DNA of 64,000 nt from Rhizorhabdus phycosphaerae (GTDB taxonomy: Bacteria > Pseudomonadota > Alphaproteobacteria > Sphingomonadales > Sphingomonadaceae). This document shows positions 1 to 9,237 of this stretch, piece by piece. The translations under genes and the position numbers were made by a program. The notes beneath the pieces were generated by a model. It did not search any database. It was not told the DNA's origin and saw only the letters and a program-made list of their open reading frames with translations. The DNA is taken from the NCBI RefSeq assembly GCF_011044255.1, contig NZ_CP049107.1:434001-498000 (forward strand), written 5' to 3'. The first letter of the stretch is position 1, and each line of letters opens with the position of its first letter.

Positions 1-1406
1 TTCGGCCGGTCGTGGGCAAATATGTCCGCAACCTCCGCGACCGCCTGCGTGGTGCGGGCATGGCCGGTTCGCTCTCGCTGCTGCGGTCGGATGGTGGTCT
101 GATGTCGTCGGAAAAGTCCGAGGAGCATCCCGTGTCGCTGCTCATGTCAGGTCCGGCGGGCGGCGTCACCGGGGCGATCTGGGTCGGCCGCAATGCCGGT
201 ATCAAGAACATCCTCACGCTCGATGTCGGTGGCACCTCGACCGACGTGGCGCTGATCGAGAATCTGGAGGCGCGGCGCCAGCGCACCACCGAAGTCGGCC
301 ATCTGTCGGTTCGCGCCTCGGCGCTCGACGTCAAAACAGTCGGTGCCGGCGGCGGCTCGATCGCCTATGTGCCCGAACTGACCGGCGCGCTGCGCGTCGG
401 CCCGCAATCGGCGGGGGCGGTTCCTGGGCCCGTAGCCTACAGCAAAGGCGGCACGCTGCCGACCGTGACCGACGCCAATGTCGTGCTCGGCTATCTGCCG
501 GAGAACCTGCTCGGCGGCACGTTCAAGCTGGACCGCGAGGGCGCCAAGAAGGCGGTCCAGACGATCGCCGACGCGCTCGGCATCGGCCTGATGGAAGCCG
601 CACGCGGCATCATCGATATCGTCAACGAGAATATGTTCGGCGCGCTGCGCATGATCTCCGTCCAGCAAGGCTATGATCCGCGCGACTTTGCGGTGATGGG
701 CTTCGGCGGGGCCGGTCCGCTCCATGTCAACGCGGTCGCAAAGCTGATGGGCAGCTGGCCCGCCATCTCGCCGGTGAGCCCCGGCGTGCTCTGTGCACTG
801 GGCGATGCGACCACCCGCATGCGCACCGAAACCGCCCGCTCCTTCAGCCGCAGGGTCGACCAGACCGACGAGGCCGAAGTTATCGCGCTGCTCGACGAGA
901 TGGCCGCGCAGACCCGCGCAGAGCTTACTGCCGAGGGCATTTCCGATGCCGATGTCACCAGCCAGTTCGAACTCGACATCCGCTATGAGGGCCAGGCCTT
1001 CGAAGTGCCGCTGTCGATCGACGCGGAGGTTCTTCGCCGCGACGGGCTCAAGGGCGTTACCGATCGCTTCGATGCCGAGCATAAGCGCCTTTTCACCTTC
1101 AACATGGACAGCGCCCATGAACTGGTGAACCTGCGCGCGGTGGCGATGGGCCCGGCGCTCGACCTGCCGGCCCCGCCGCTCGAACAGGGCAATGGCGATC
1201 CGTCGGCCGCGAAGATCCGCGACCATGAATTATGGGCCGACGGCGCCATGGTGCCTGCGGTGATCTACGAGCGCTCCCGCCTGCGCGCCGGCGACGTCAT
1301 CCCTGGCCCCGCGATCGTCGTGGAGATGGACTCCACCACGCTGATCGAAGCCGGCTGCACCGGCACGGTGGACCATGTCGGCAACATCCTGATCCATCTC
1401 GCCTGA
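1..1406 (+). CDS. hyuA: Hydantoinase/oxoprolinase A subunit (HyuA family), 5' truncated by window edge
   Basis: The reading frame is already open at base 3 (R-P-V-V-G-K-Y), so the visible 467 residues are the C-terminal two thirds of a protein that is normally about 680-700 residues. Family motifs in order are SGPAGGV, the ASKHA phosphate loop DVGGTSTD, the glycine-rich VGAGGGSIA and GFGGAGPLH. HyuA-type subunits bind ATP and, with HyuB, open hydantoin, oxoproline or lactam rings or carboxylate ketones (N-methylhydantoinase, caprolactamase, acetophenone carboxylase). It is followed 11 bp later by hyuB, then by a lyase and a dehydrogenase in the same direction, so it belongs to a catabolic operon. 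The exact substrate cannot be read from sequence. Confidence 0.93.
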   Translation, partial: RPVVGKYVRNLRDRLRGAGMAGSLSLLRSDGGLMSSEKSEEHPVSLLMSGPAGGVTGAIWVGRNAGIKNILTLDVGGTSTDVALIENLEARRQRTTEVGHLSVRASALDVKTVGAGGGSIAYVPELTGALRVGPQSAGAVPGPVAYSKGGTLPTVTDANVVLGYLPENLLGGTFKLDREGAKKAVQTIADALGIGLMEAARGIIDIVNENMFGALRMISVQQGYDPRDFAVMGFGGAGPLHVNAVAKLMGSWPAISPVSPGVLCALGDATTRMRTETARSFSRRVDQTDEAEVIALLDEMAAQTRAELTAEGISDADVTSQFELDIRYEGQAFEVPLSIDAEVLRRDGLKGVTDRFDAEHKRLFTFNMDSAHELVNLRAVAMGPALDLPAPPLEQGNGDPSAAKIRDHELWADGAMVPAVIYERSRLRAGDVIPGPAIVVEMDSTTLIEAGCTGTVDHVGNILIHLA

Positions 1407-1417
1407 GGACAAGCACC

Positions 1418-3277
1418 ATGCCCGCACAGATCATCCAGGCCAATCAGACCCCCTTCGCCACCGTATCGGTCGATCCGGTAACGCTCGACATCATCGAGAA
1501 TGCCCTCCGCAACGCCCGCATCGAGATGGATGCGACGCTCGTCCGCACCGCCATGTCTCCAGGCATCCGCGAGCAGGGCGACGCCTTTCCCCTCATAGCC
1601 GACCATAGCGGCAAGATGATCGTCGGCCAGTTCGGCTCCTATATCGGCCCGTTTCTCGACGGGTTCGACGGCACCGTCGAGGATGGCGATCTGATCTTCC
1701 TGTCCGATCCCTATTCGGTCGGCGGCGCCATCAGCCATTCCAACGACTGGCTGGTGCTGCTGCCGGTGTTCAAGGACGGACGGCTGATCGCCTATACCTC
1801 GATGTTCGGCCACCAATCCGACATCGGCGGCATGGTGCCCGGTTCGATGCCGATCCACGCCTCGTCGATCTTCCAGGAGGGCGTGCGCATCCCGCCGGTC
1901 AAGATCTGGAAGAAGGGCGAATATAACGAGGACCTGATCAAGCTGGTCATGCACCAGACGCGGACGCCGGACTGGTGCAAGGCGGACCTCAACGCGCTGA
2001 TCGCCTCGTGCCGCGTGGCCGCGCGTCGCGTGATCGAGATGGCTGCGCGCTTCGGCGACGATGTCTTCGTTTCTGCGACCGACCTGCTGCTGGAGCGCAA
2101 CCACCGCGCGATGAAACAGCTGATCGAGAGCTCGATCGGCGAGGAACCGGTCAGCTTCGAGGATTATATCTGCGACGACGGCAAGGGCTTCGGTCCTTAC
2201 AAGATCAAGTGCACGATGTGGCGCGAGGACGGCCGGGTCGTGCTCGACTTCGCCGGTACCGATCCGCAGAGCCAGGCCTCGATCAACATGTTCCTCAATG
2301 AGAACATGATGAGGATGTTCTTCGGCATCTACATGATCATGGTCTTCGATCCGCAGATCCTGTTCAACGATGGCTATTATGACCTGATCGACGTCCGGAT
2401 TCCGGAAGGTTCGCTGCTGAAACCGAGATTCCCGGCGGCCCTGTCGGGGCGCACCCATGTGCTGGGCCGGCTGTTCGATATCCTCGGGGGCCTGCTCGGT
2501 CAGAAGACCCCCGAATTCCTGAACGCCGCCGGCTTCTCTTCCAGTCCTCACCTGTTCTACGCGGGCACCGACCGCAATGGTAAGTGGTTCCAGCTGTTCC
2601 AGATCGGCTTCGGTGGCATCCCCGGCCGGCCGCTAGGCGACGGGCCAGACGGGCACTCGCTGTTCCCCGGCTTCACCAATGTCCCCAACGAGTTTCTGGA
2701 GCGCTATTTCCCGCTGGTGATCGAGCGCTACGAGACCGTAGCCGACAGCGGCGGCGCCGGCCTCCATCGCGGCGGCAACGGTATCGACATGGTCTATCGC
2801 TTCCTCGAGCCCGGCACGATCGCGATCCACGACGACCGCTGGTTCGTGCCGCCCTGGGGCGTCAATGGTGGCGAACCCGGTGCCCGCGCCCGCAAGGTGC
2901 TGATCAAGGCCGACGGCACCGAGATCGTCGTCGGCAACAAGATCGAGGATTATCCCGTCGAGCCGGGCGACCGCCTGCACTTCGTGACCTGGGGCGGGGG
3001 CGGATGGGGCGATCCGCTCGACCGCGATCCGTCCTTGCTGGTCAAGGAACTGAAGCAGGGCCTCGTCACCGAGAAAGGCGCATTGCGCTACGGTGTCGTA
3101 CTTGTGAAAGGCGAGGTGGACAGCGCCGCAACGGAGAATCTGCGCGCGAAGATGCGCGCCGAGCGCGGCGAGATCGGCGTGTTCAACTTCGGCCCCGACA
3201 TCGAAACGCTGCGCAAGAACTGCCTCGCGGAAACGGGCCTCCCCGCCCCGACCCCTCCGCGCTGGGCCAAGGCATAA
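1418..3277 (+). CDS. hyuB: Hydantoinase B subunit (HyuB family)
   Basis: A 619-residue protein of usual HyuB length and the partner of the preceding HyuA. The frame is open further upstream, but the ATG chosen here sits 11 bp after the hyuA stop with a GAGGA-type ribosome site overlapping that stop. It starts MPAQIIQANQ and runs into the conserved VDPVTLDIIENALRNARIEM. Family landmarks are the GQFGSYIGPFLDGF region near residue 70, HRGGNGIDM near 450 and the C-terminal WGGGGWGDPLDRDP. Together HyuA and HyuB form an ATP-dependent cytoplasmic enzyme acting on a cyclic amide, imide or carboxylated ketone. Neighbours point to catabolism rather than glutathione recycling. Confidence 0.92.
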   Translation: MPAQIIQANQTPFATVSVDPVTLDIIENALRNARIEMDATLVRTAMSPGIREQGDAFPLIADHSGKMIVGQFGSYIGPFLDGFDGTVEDGDLIFLSDPYSVGGAISHSNDWLVLLPVFKDGRLIAYTSMFGHQSDIGGMVPGSMPIHASSIFQEGVRIPPVKIWKKGEYNEDLIKLVMHQTRTPDWCKADLNALIASCRVAARRVIEMAARFGDDVFVSATDLLLERNHRAMKQLIESSIGEEPVSFEDYICDDGKGFGPYKIKCTMWREDGRVVLDFAGTDPQSQASINMFLNENMMRMFFGIYMIMVFDPQILFNDGYYDLIDVRIPEGSLLKPRFPAALSGRTHVLGRLFDILGGLLGQKTPEFLNAAGFSSSPHLFYAGTDRNGKWFQLFQIGFGGIPGRPLGDGPDGHSLFPGFTNVPNEFLERYFPLVIERYETVADSGGAGLHRGGNGIDMVYRFLEPGTIAIHDDRWFVPPWGVNGGEPGARARKVLIKADGTEIVVGNKIEDYPVEPGDRLHFVTWGGGGWGDPLDRDPSLLVKELKQGLVTEKGALRYGVVLVKGEVDSAATENLRAKMRAERGEIGVFNFGPDIETLRKNCLAETGLPAPTPPRWAKA

Positions 3278-3290
3278 GGACAATATACAG

Positions 3291-4151
3291 GTGGCAAATC
3301 CGATTTTTCGCCAGAAGCTCGAAGCGGGCCAGTTCTTCGTCGTACCCGGCATTCAGGACATGCTGGCGGCTGTCATCGCCAACAAGGTCGGCTTCGATAT
3401 CGTCTATGGTACCGGCTATTGGCTGACTGCATCAGCATGGGGCCTGCCCGACGCGGGCATCGCGACCTACACTGAAATGCGCAATCGGATGGAGACGCTG
3501 GCGCGCACGAGCAAAGCCGCCGTCATCGCCGATGGCGACACCGGCTATGGCGGGCTGCTCAACGTCCACCACACGGTGAAGGGCTATGAGGCCTCGGGCG
3601 TCACCGCAATCCAGATCGAGGACCAGGAATTCCCGAAGAAGTGCGGCCACACCCCCTATAAGCGACTGATCTCCACCGAAGACATGGTCGAGAAGATCAA
3701 GGTCGCGGTCGATGCGCGCTCGTCGGAGGACTTCGTCGTGATTGCGCGGAGCGATGCGCGCGAAAGCGAAGGGCTGGATGGCGTTCTGCGACGCATGGAG
3801 GCCTATTCGAAGGCCGGAGCCGACGTGCTCTTCCCGGAGGCGCTCCATTCCGAAGAGGAGATGCGCAAGGCCTGCTCGACTCTCGACAAGCCCTGCATGG
3901 CCAATATGTCCAACCACGGCAAGACACCGGTCCCGCCCGCCGCCGTTCTGGCCGAGATCGGTTATGCTTATGCCATTTATCCATCGCTAACCAGCCTCGC
4001 GGCCTGCGCTGCGATGGAGAAGGCGCTGATCGACCTGAAGACTGACGGCATCGGCCAGCCCGATGGCCTCTTCGACTTCTCGGAGTTCTGTTCGCTGATC
4101 GGCTTCGAGGACGTCTGGGCGTTCGAGCGCAAATGGGGCAAGGCGGACTGA
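3291..4151 (+). CDS. Isocitrate lyase/PEP mutase-family C-C lyase
   Basis: A 286-residue TIM-barrel lyase of the isocitrate lyase/phosphoenolpyruvate mutase superfamily. Visible signature pieces are DGDTGYGG (Mg-binding loop, about residue 82) and the catalytic KKCGH motif (about residue 112), followed by the ARSDARE segment. The size and KKCGH fit methylisocitrate lyase, dimethylmalate lyase and related enzymes that cleave a 2-hydroxy-dicarboxylate into pyruvate (or oxo-acid) plus a shorter acid. The start is GTG, with AAGGA about 10 bp upstream at the end of hyuB. It is co-transcribed with hyuAB and overlaps the next gene by 1 bp. With the LeuCD-type hydratase encoded 9 kb away, it could finish a dimethylmaleate-like branch; that is inference. 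Confidence 0.85.
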   Translation: MANPIFRQKLEAGQFFVVPGIQDMLAAVIANKVGFDIVYGTGYWLTASAWGLPDAGIATYTEMRNRMETLARTSKAAVIADGDTGYGGLLNVHHTVKGYEASGVTAIQIEDQEFPKKCGHTPYKRLISTEDMVEKIKVAVDARSSEDFVVIARSDARESEGLDGVLRRMEAYSKAGADVLFPEALHSEEEMRKACSTLDKPCMANMSNHGKTPVPPAAVLAEIGYAYAIYPSLTSLAACAAMEKALIDLKTDGIGQPDGLFDFSEFCSLIGFEDVWAFERKWGKAD

Positions 4152-5284
4152 TGCCGACGCGTCGTATTGCCGCCGCCGTTCTGTCCCGGAGCGGCGAAAA
4201 CCCCGCGCCTTATGCGCAGACGAGGCCGCTGGAGGTGAAGACCCTCGAACTCGCCGATCCTCGTCCGGGCGAAGTCCTGGTTCGGATCGACGCCGCGGGA
4301 CTGTGCCATTCCGATCTCTCGGTGATCAATGGCGATCGCCCTCGCCCGATGCCGATGGCGCTAGGTCATGAGGCCGCAGCGACGGTGCTTGCGCTGGGTG
4401 ACGAGGGCGACGGGAGCCTGTCGATCGGGGACCGGGTGGTGCTGGTTTTTCTCCCGTCCTGCGGATATTGCGTCGCCTGCGCGTCGGGCGAGGGGTATCT
4501 CTGCGCCAACGCAGCGACGGCCAACGGCAAGGGCGAGCTCCTGCGCGGCGGATCGCGCCTGTCCTGCACCGACGCCGAAGCCGGTACGGCGGTGCATCAT
4601 CACCTCGGCGTGTCCGCCTTCGCGACGCAGGCTGTGGTCGATCGCCGTTCGGTGGTGAAGATCGACAAGGATATTTCTCCCGAGATCGCGGCATTGTTCG
4701 GTTGTGCCGTGCTGACCGGTGTCGGTGCGGTCATGAACACGGCGCAGGTCCGGCCGGGCGAGAGCGTGCTGATCTACGGCTTGGGCGGCGTCGGACTCGC
4801 AGCGCTGATTGGCGCCCTTGCGTCTGGTGCACAACCCGTCGTCGCGGTCGACCCTGCTCCTGAAAAGCGCGCGCTTGCGCTCGAACTCGGCGCGGCGGCA
4901 GCGGTCGCCCCGGGCGAGGACGAGGTGCTGTTCGGCACCGACGTCGTGATCGAGACCGTCGGCAAGGCCGCCGTGCTCGCCCAGGCCTACCGGGCGGCAC
5001 GGCGCGGTGGACGCATCGTCACGGTCGGCCTGCCCAACCCGTCGGAAAAGCTCGAGATCAACGCATTGTCTCTGGTCGCCGAGGGCAAGACGCTGATGGG
5101 CAGCTATATGGGCTCGTCGATCCCGACGCGCGACATTCCGCGCTACATTGCCTTGTGGCGGTCGGGCCGCCTGCCGGTGGAGAAACTGCTTACTTCGGTC
5201 GGGCCCCTCGAGGAGATCAACGAGCTGATGGACAAGCTCGCCGAGGGCAAGGCAGTACGACAGGTCATCGTGCCGGGTTGGTGA
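4151..5284 (+). CDS. Zinc-dependent medium-chain alcohol dehydrogenase
   Basis: A 377-residue MDR-family dehydrogenase. The catalytic zinc ligands lie in GLCHSDLSV and GHEAAATV, and the structural zinc lobe has four cysteines (CGYC, C, then GEGYLC). A Rossmann GLGGVGLAAL motif follows at about residue 200 for NAD(P) binding. This layout matches the class III/aryl-alcohol type. The start was chosen at the ATG that overlaps the previous stop (TGATG), giving translational coupling with the lyase gene. It probably oxidises an alcohol or reduces an aldehyde in the island's pathway. It is the last gene of the hyuAB operon. Confidence 0.9.
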   Translation: MPTRRIAAAVLSRSGENPAPYAQTRPLEVKTLELADPRPGEVLVRIDAAGLCHSDLSVINGDRPRPMPMALGHEAAATVLALGDEGDGSLSIGDRVVLVFLPSCGYCVACASGEGYLCANAATANGKGELLRGGSRLSCTDAEAGTAVHHHLGVSAFATQAVVDRRSVVKIDKDISPEIAALFGCAVLTGVGAVMNTAQVRPGESVLIYGLGGVGLAALIGALASGAQPVVAVDPAPEKRALALELGAAAAVAPGEDEVLFGTDVVIETVGKAAVLAQAYRAARRGGRIVTVGLPNPSEKLEINALSLVAEGKTLMGSYMGSSIPTRDIPRYIALWRSGRLPVEKLLTSVGPLEEINELMDKLAEGKAVRQVIVPGW

Positions 5285-5303
5285 TTGGCGGCCCGGCCGA
5301 TGC

Positions 5304-5321
5304 GTTCCGATCTGCGGAGAC
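5304..5321. promoter_or_regulatory. Putative regulon operator, site A1
   Basis: Inverted repeat GTTCCG-ATCTG-CGGAGAC. It is one of two sites in the iclR upstream region; its TCCG core is exactly 21 bp (two helical turns) from that of site A2. It aligns with the repeats found before the island's other promoters. Confidence 0.5.
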
Positions 5322-5322
5322 A

Positions 5323-5342
5323 TTTATCCGACAGGCGAATAA
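5323..5342. promoter_or_regulatory. Putative regulon operator, site A2
   Basis: Inverted repeat TTTATCCG-ACAGG-CGAATAA, 75 bp before the iclR start. Its left half and spacer match the other sites closely (compare site B, with the same ACAGG spacer). Autoregulation of iclR is inferred. Confidence 0.5.
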
Positions 5343-5356
5343 TTTGTTGAACAAAT
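5342..5356. promoter_or_regulatory. Perfect 15-bp palindrome in the iclR promoter
   Basis: ATTTGTTGAACAAAT is a perfect 7-1-7 palindrome directly abutting operator A2, and AT-rich in a GC-rich background. It could be part of the promoter or a second protein-binding site. I did not see it in front of the other operons. Confidence 0.45.
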
Positions 5357-5417
5357 CGGTCATATGACATTCTCTTGGCACTCTCGCGACATCTGGGTGC
5401 CAAGGGGAGTCGTTCAC

Positions 5418-6209
5418 ATGGAAAAAGGCGTTCCTATCCGTTCGATCACACGGTCCATTGCCGCTCTGAAGGCGATCAACCGCCACGGTTCGCTCTCCAT
5501 GATGGAGATCGCGAAGTCTGCCGAAGTCCCCTACCCCACCGCCTGCCGGATCGTGCAGACTCTGCTCTACGAGGGCCTCATCGAACAGGAGCCGGCACGC
5601 AAGCGCTACCGGCCGACTGCTCTGGTCCAGACACTGGCCACCGGCTTCCAGCATGATGACGAACTGGTCCGCATCGCCCGACCGCACATTGTCGGGCTCA
5701 CCGCGCGCGTGGGCTGGCCGGTTTCGATCGCGATACGCGTCGGGCGAGAGATGATGCTGCGCGACAGCACCCACGCCAATTCCTCGCTGACCTTCGAGCA
5801 TTATTATCCGGGTTTCACCCTGCCGATCCTCGACAGCGCGTCGGGGAAGGTGTCGATGGCCTTCGCCGATCCGGAAGAGCGCGAGATGATCCTGCGCTTC
5901 ATGCGCGTCTCGCAGGACATCAACCTCAACTATCTCGCCACGGCCGAGGTCAGTCTCGATGTCGATCGCATCCGTGCGGACGGCTATGCGGTACAGGGGC
6001 GCAACCATTTCAACCTGACGCCGGGCAAGACCTCGTCGATCGCGGTGCCGATCTTCCGCAACGGCCATTTCGAAGCGGCCATGACGATGGTGTTCTTCGT
6101 CGCAGCGATGAAGCTGTCGGCCGCGCTGGAGGCCTATCTCGACGATCTGAAGGCGACGGCAGCCGCTATCAGCTACGACCTGTCCAACGCTCCGATGGGC
6201 AGCGCCTGA
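5418..6209 (+). CDS. IclR-family transcriptional regulator
   Basis: A 263-residue regulator with an N-terminal winged helix-turn-helix: RSITRSIAALKAINRHG leads into MMEIAKSAEVPYPTACRIV and the wing segment LIEQEPARKRYRPT. A C-terminal IclR effector-binding domain follows. The ATG chosen has AAGGGGAG 8 bp upstream; an in-frame ATG 18 codons earlier overlaps the promoter-like region and lacks a ribosome site. It is the only transcription factor visible in the 64 kb. Its own promoter carries two copies of the inverted repeat that recurs before the other island operons, so it is the leading candidate for the regulon's regulator. The effector is presumably the substrate or an intermediate of the pathway. 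Confidence 0.93.
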   Translation: MEKGVPIRSITRSIAALKAINRHGSLSMMEIAKSAEVPYPTACRIVQTLLYEGLIEQEPARKRYRPTALVQTLATGFQHDDELVRIARPHIVGLTARVGWPVSIAIRVGREMMLRDSTHANSSLTFEHYYPGFTLPILDSASGKVSMAFADPEEREMILRFMRVSQDINLNYLATAEVSLDVDRIRADGYAVQGRNHFNLTPGKTSSIAVPIFRNGHFEAAMTMVFFVAAMKLSAALEAYLDDLKATAAAISYDLSNAPMGSA

Positions 6210-6545
6210 TCAGCGCTGCTTCTTCGCGATCGTCGCGGTGAAATCGGGATCCTTATTGGCGACCCAGTCGACGAACTTCTTCACGGCCGGATTGTCCAGC
6301 AGCTGCTGGACATCCATGCCGGCGCGCTGAAGCTCGGAATTGGTGAAGTTCACCGTCAGCGTCTGCTGGCAGATGCCATGCATCGGCACCACGTCACGCC
6401 CGCCCCGGCTCTTCGGGATCGGGTGGTGCCAGATGATCGTGCTGCCGGTGGGGCGACCGCACAGCCAGCAGTGAACGACCGGCTTCGGTGCCTCGTCGGC
6501 AGCGGGCTCGTCATCATAATCGTAGCGGGAGCGTTTGCGGGCCAT
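6210..6545 (-). CDS. Small HNH-type protein
   Basis: A 111-residue protein with an acidic/basic N-terminus, a CWLC zinc knuckle at about residue 26, then the HNH-like core WHHPIPKSRGGRDVV and a HGICQQTLTVNFTN segment. The shape (zinc ribbon plus HHxxPKSxGG) is that of small stand-alone HNH endonuclease-like proteins. Here the final histidine/asparagine part is HGICQ...NFTN, so nuclease activity is uncertain. It is convergent with iclR (the stops abut) and lies 35 bp downstream of the aldehyde dehydrogenase gene. It may be co-transcribed with it but has no obvious role in catabolism. Confidence 0.75.
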   Translation of the reverse strand: MARKRSRYDYDDEPAADEAPKPVVHCWLCGRPTGSTIIWHHPIPKSRGGRDVVPMHGICQQTLTVNFTNSELQRAGMDVQQLLDNPAVKKFVDWVANKDPDFTATIAKKQR

Positions 6546-6580
6546 GGGTCATGCCTTACAGCATGGCGCAACCAACGCAA

Positions 6581-8089
6581 TCAGAGCCGCGCCGTCACAG
6601 CCTTGGTCTCGAGATAGGCGTCGAGCCCCTCCTGCCCGAACTCGCGGCCCCAGCCCGACTGGCCATAGCCCCCGAACGGAATGTTGGTGCCCACCGCACC
6701 ATGACAGTTGATCGACACCTGCCCCGCGCGGATCCGCCGCACCAGGCGATGGGCGGTGGAAAGATCGCGCGTCCACACGCTGCCCGACAGGCCATAGGGC
6801 GTATCATTGGCGAACCGCGCGATCGCGTCGAGATCGTCGCTCTCGAACCTCTGCACCGCCATGACCGGGCCGAATATCTCCTCGCGCATCAGCGCCATGC
6901 CATTGTCGCAACCGGCGAAGACGGTCGGCTGAATGAAATTGCCGGGCCGATCGAGCTTGTTGCCGCCCGCAACCAGCGTCAGCCCGTCGGCCTTGGCGCG
7001 ATCGATATAAGACATGACCTTGGCGCTGTGCGCGTCGGAGATCATCGGTCCCTGCATTGTCGCCGGATCGAGCCCGTGGCCCAGCCTCATCTGGCCGGCG
7101 AAGGCAGCGACGCCCTCCATCAGCGCGTCATGGACCGCGGCATGGGCAAAGACGCGCGTGCCGGCCATGCAATTCTGGCCCTGCAGGAAGAAGGTCGCCA
7201 TCGCCACGCCGGGTATGGCGAGCGACAGGTCGGCATCGGGCATCACCACCACCGGGCTCTTGCCGCCCAGTTCCAAGCTGACCTTCTTCAGGTTGCCGAG
7301 CGCGGCCTGGATGATCCGCCTGCCGGTGGCGGTCGACCCGGTGAACGAGATCTTGTCGACACCCGGATGCTCGGCCAGCGCCTGACCGGCCTGCGCGCCC
7401 ACGCCATTGACGATGTTGACCACACCCGCCGGAATGCCGGCTTCGAGGATCATCCGGCCAAGCGCGAGCGCGGACAGAGGGGTTTCCTCCGAAGGCTTCA
7501 CCACAACCGTGCAGCCGGCGGCCAGCGCCGGCGCGAGCTTGAGGATCGCGGTCGACAGCGGCACGTTCCACGGCATGATCTGTCCCGCGACGCCGATCGG
7601 CTCGCGCAGCGTATAGGTCAGCGCCTCAGTCTCGGACGCGATATGACGCGGCGGGGCGGTGGTGGTGCCCTCGATCCGCATGATCGCGCCGGCATAATAG
7701 TCGATCATCTCGACGCAGTTGGCGGTGGTCAGGCCAGCGATGAAGCGCGGCATGCCGTTGTCGATGATGTCGAGTTCGGTCAGCAGCGTCGCATGGCTGT
7801 CCATGACCCGGGCGAGCCGGTGCATCAGCGCAGTGCGCTCGGCGACCGTCATCCGGCCCCAGGGACCCTCGAACGCGGCGCGCGCAGCCTTGACTGCCCG
7901 GTCGACCTCTTCCGCCCCGCCGATGTGGAAGCGCGTGAGGACCAGACCCGTCGCCGGGTCGCGCGTCTCCATCTCGCCCGAGCCGTCCACCCAGTCGCCG
8001 CCGATCAGCAGCCTGTGCCTTTCCTTGAGGAAGGCGTCGGTCTCGGTAGCGATGCTGTTGCCGTCGAAAGGAACCGGGCTGCCGCTCAT
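6581..8089 (-). CDS. NAD(P)-dependent aldehyde dehydrogenase
   Basis: A 502-residue ALDH-superfamily enzyme of normal length. Visible elements are the catalytic glutamate region SLELGGKSPVVV (about residue 265), the catalytic cysteine in FFLQGQNCMAGTR (about 302), and the late EEIFGPVMAVQRF motif. It oxidises an aldehyde to the acid; in context the aldehyde could be the product of the flavin amine oxidase two genes upstream. Its start overlaps the monooxygenase stop by 4 bp (ATGA), so the two are translationally coupled. Confidence 0.95.
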   Translation of the reverse strand: MSGSPVPFDGNSIATETDAFLKERHRLLIGGDWVDGSGEMETRDPATGLVLTRFHIGGAEEVDRAVKAARAAFEGPWGRMTVAERTALMHRLARVMDSHATLLTELDIIDNGMPRFIAGLTTANCVEMIDYYAGAIMRIEGTTTAPPRHIASETEALTYTLREPIGVAGQIMPWNVPLSTAILKLAPALAAGCTVVVKPSEETPLSALALGRMILEAGIPAGVVNIVNGVGAQAGQALAEHPGVDKISFTGSTATGRRIIQAALGNLKKVSLELGGKSPVVVMPDADLSLAIPGVAMATFFLQGQNCMAGTRVFAHAAVHDALMEGVAAFAGQMRLGHGLDPATMQGPMISDAHSAKVMSYIDRAKADGLTLVAGGNKLDRPGNFIQPTVFAGCDNGMALMREEIFGPVMAVQRFESDDLDAIARFANDTPYGLSGSVWTRDLSTAHRLVRRIRAGQVSINCHGAVGTNIPFGGYGQSGWGREFGQEGLDAYLETKAVTARL

Positions 8090-9237
8090 ATCTCGACGGT
8101 CCTCGGATCATAGGTGAACAAGCCGAGCGATTCCTCATCCTTCATTTCGCCGAGTCCGAACAGATCGGTATCCTGCCCCTGCATGCGGTCCGCATTGGCA
8201 TTCGATTCCTGCTGGATGAAGGTGGCGCGTTCGTGGCGGGCCTTCTCGTAGCGCGCCAGACCTTCGGCGGCACTGTCCGATGCCGCCAGCGCTCGTGCCA
8301 GAACCACGGCATCCTCGATCCCACAGGCCGCGCCATGACCGAGGAAAGGCGTCATCGCATGCGCCGCATCGCCGATCAGCGTGACATTGCCGTCGAGTAC
8401 CCAGCTCGGCATCGGCTTGCGGGCATTGATGGCCCATTTGAACAGAGGTTGCGTGTTCGCAGCCTTGAGCAAACGCTGGGCATCGGCGCACCAATGGCCG
8501 AAGATCGACTGCAGTTCGGCGGGATCTGCGGGGGTCGTCCAGCCTTCCTCGTTCCAGCCCTCCTGCCGCGCGAAGAACACGAAGTTCATCACCTTGCTGC
8601 CGCGTACATTGTAGCGGTTCATCATCGCGCCGGGGCCGATGATGACACCCGGAAAGTCGGAAAGATCCTGTATGTCTGCGGTAACCGGCACCAGGCAGCG
8701 CCAAGCGACATGGCCGGTGAAGTGCGGGCTGTCGTCGCCGAAGCGCTGGCGGATGACGCTCTTCACGCCATCGGCGCCGACCAGCACGTCCGCGCCGAAA
8801 GTCCGTCCGTCGGCCAGGGTCACCGTCGTCCCCTCGCTCGATATCACCGGAGCCCCGGCGATCATCCGAACTCCGGCCCGCTCGGCCGCGCGGGTCATTA
8901 CGCCGTGGAGGTCGGCGCGATGCACGGTGATATAGGGCGCGCCATATTTTTCACGCTGGGTTGAGCGGTCCATGGCGACCAGCGTCCGTCCATCCTGCCA
9001 ATGCTGGATGCGCTGGCGGCTCGGTTCCACCGCGACCGCGGCCGCTTCCTCGCAGATACCGATGAAGTCGAGGCCCTTCATCGCATTGGGCGTCAATGTC
9101 AGCCCGGCGCCGATCTCCCCGAACTGGGGAGCGGATTCAAGCAGCGTCACCTCGAAGCCCTGCTGGGCGAGCGCGGCCGAAGCGGTCATGCCCGCCACGC
9201 CGCCTCCGACGACCAGGATCGTGCGGGGCTTGCTCAC
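8086..9237 (-). CDS. FAD-dependent monooxygenase (salicylate hydroxylase-like)
   Basis: A 383-residue group-A flavoprotein monooxygenase. It has the N-terminal Rossmann FAD motif VGGGVAGMTASAALA, a GADGVKSVIRQ (DG) motif at about residue 160 and the second FAD motif LIGDAAHAMTPFLGHGA at about 300. These three motifs in this spacing define aromatic/heteroaromatic hydroxylases such as salicylate or 6-hydroxynicotinate 3-monooxygenase. A likely role is NAD(P)H- and O2-dependent ring hydroxylation in the cytoplasm. It is coupled by 4-bp overlaps both to the upstream deacetylase-family gene and the downstream aldehyde dehydrogenase. Confidence 0.92.
   Translation of the reverse strand: MSKPRTILVVGGGVAGMTASAALAQQGFEVTLLESAPQFGEIGAGLTLTPNAMKGLDFIGICEEAAAVAVEPSRQRIQHWQDGRTLVAMDRSTQREKYGAPYITVHRADLHGVMTRAAERAGVRMIAGAPVISSEGTTVTLADGRTFGADVLVGADGVKSVIRQRFGDDSPHFTGHVAWRCLVPVTADIQDLSDFPGVIIGPGAMMNRYNVRGSKVMNFVFFARQEGWNEEGWTTPADPAELQSIFGHWCADAQRLLKAANTQPLFKWAINARKPMPSWVLDGNVTLIGDAAHAMTPFLGHGAACGIEDAVVLARALAASDSAAEGLARYEKARHERATFIQQESNANADRMQGQDTDLFGLGEMKDEESLGLFTYDPRTVEI

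Noticed and set aside
6488-8113. A 541-codon plus-strand frame opposite the aldehyde dehydrogenase
   Set aside because: Pure antisense of a clear ALDH; no ribosome site or motif.
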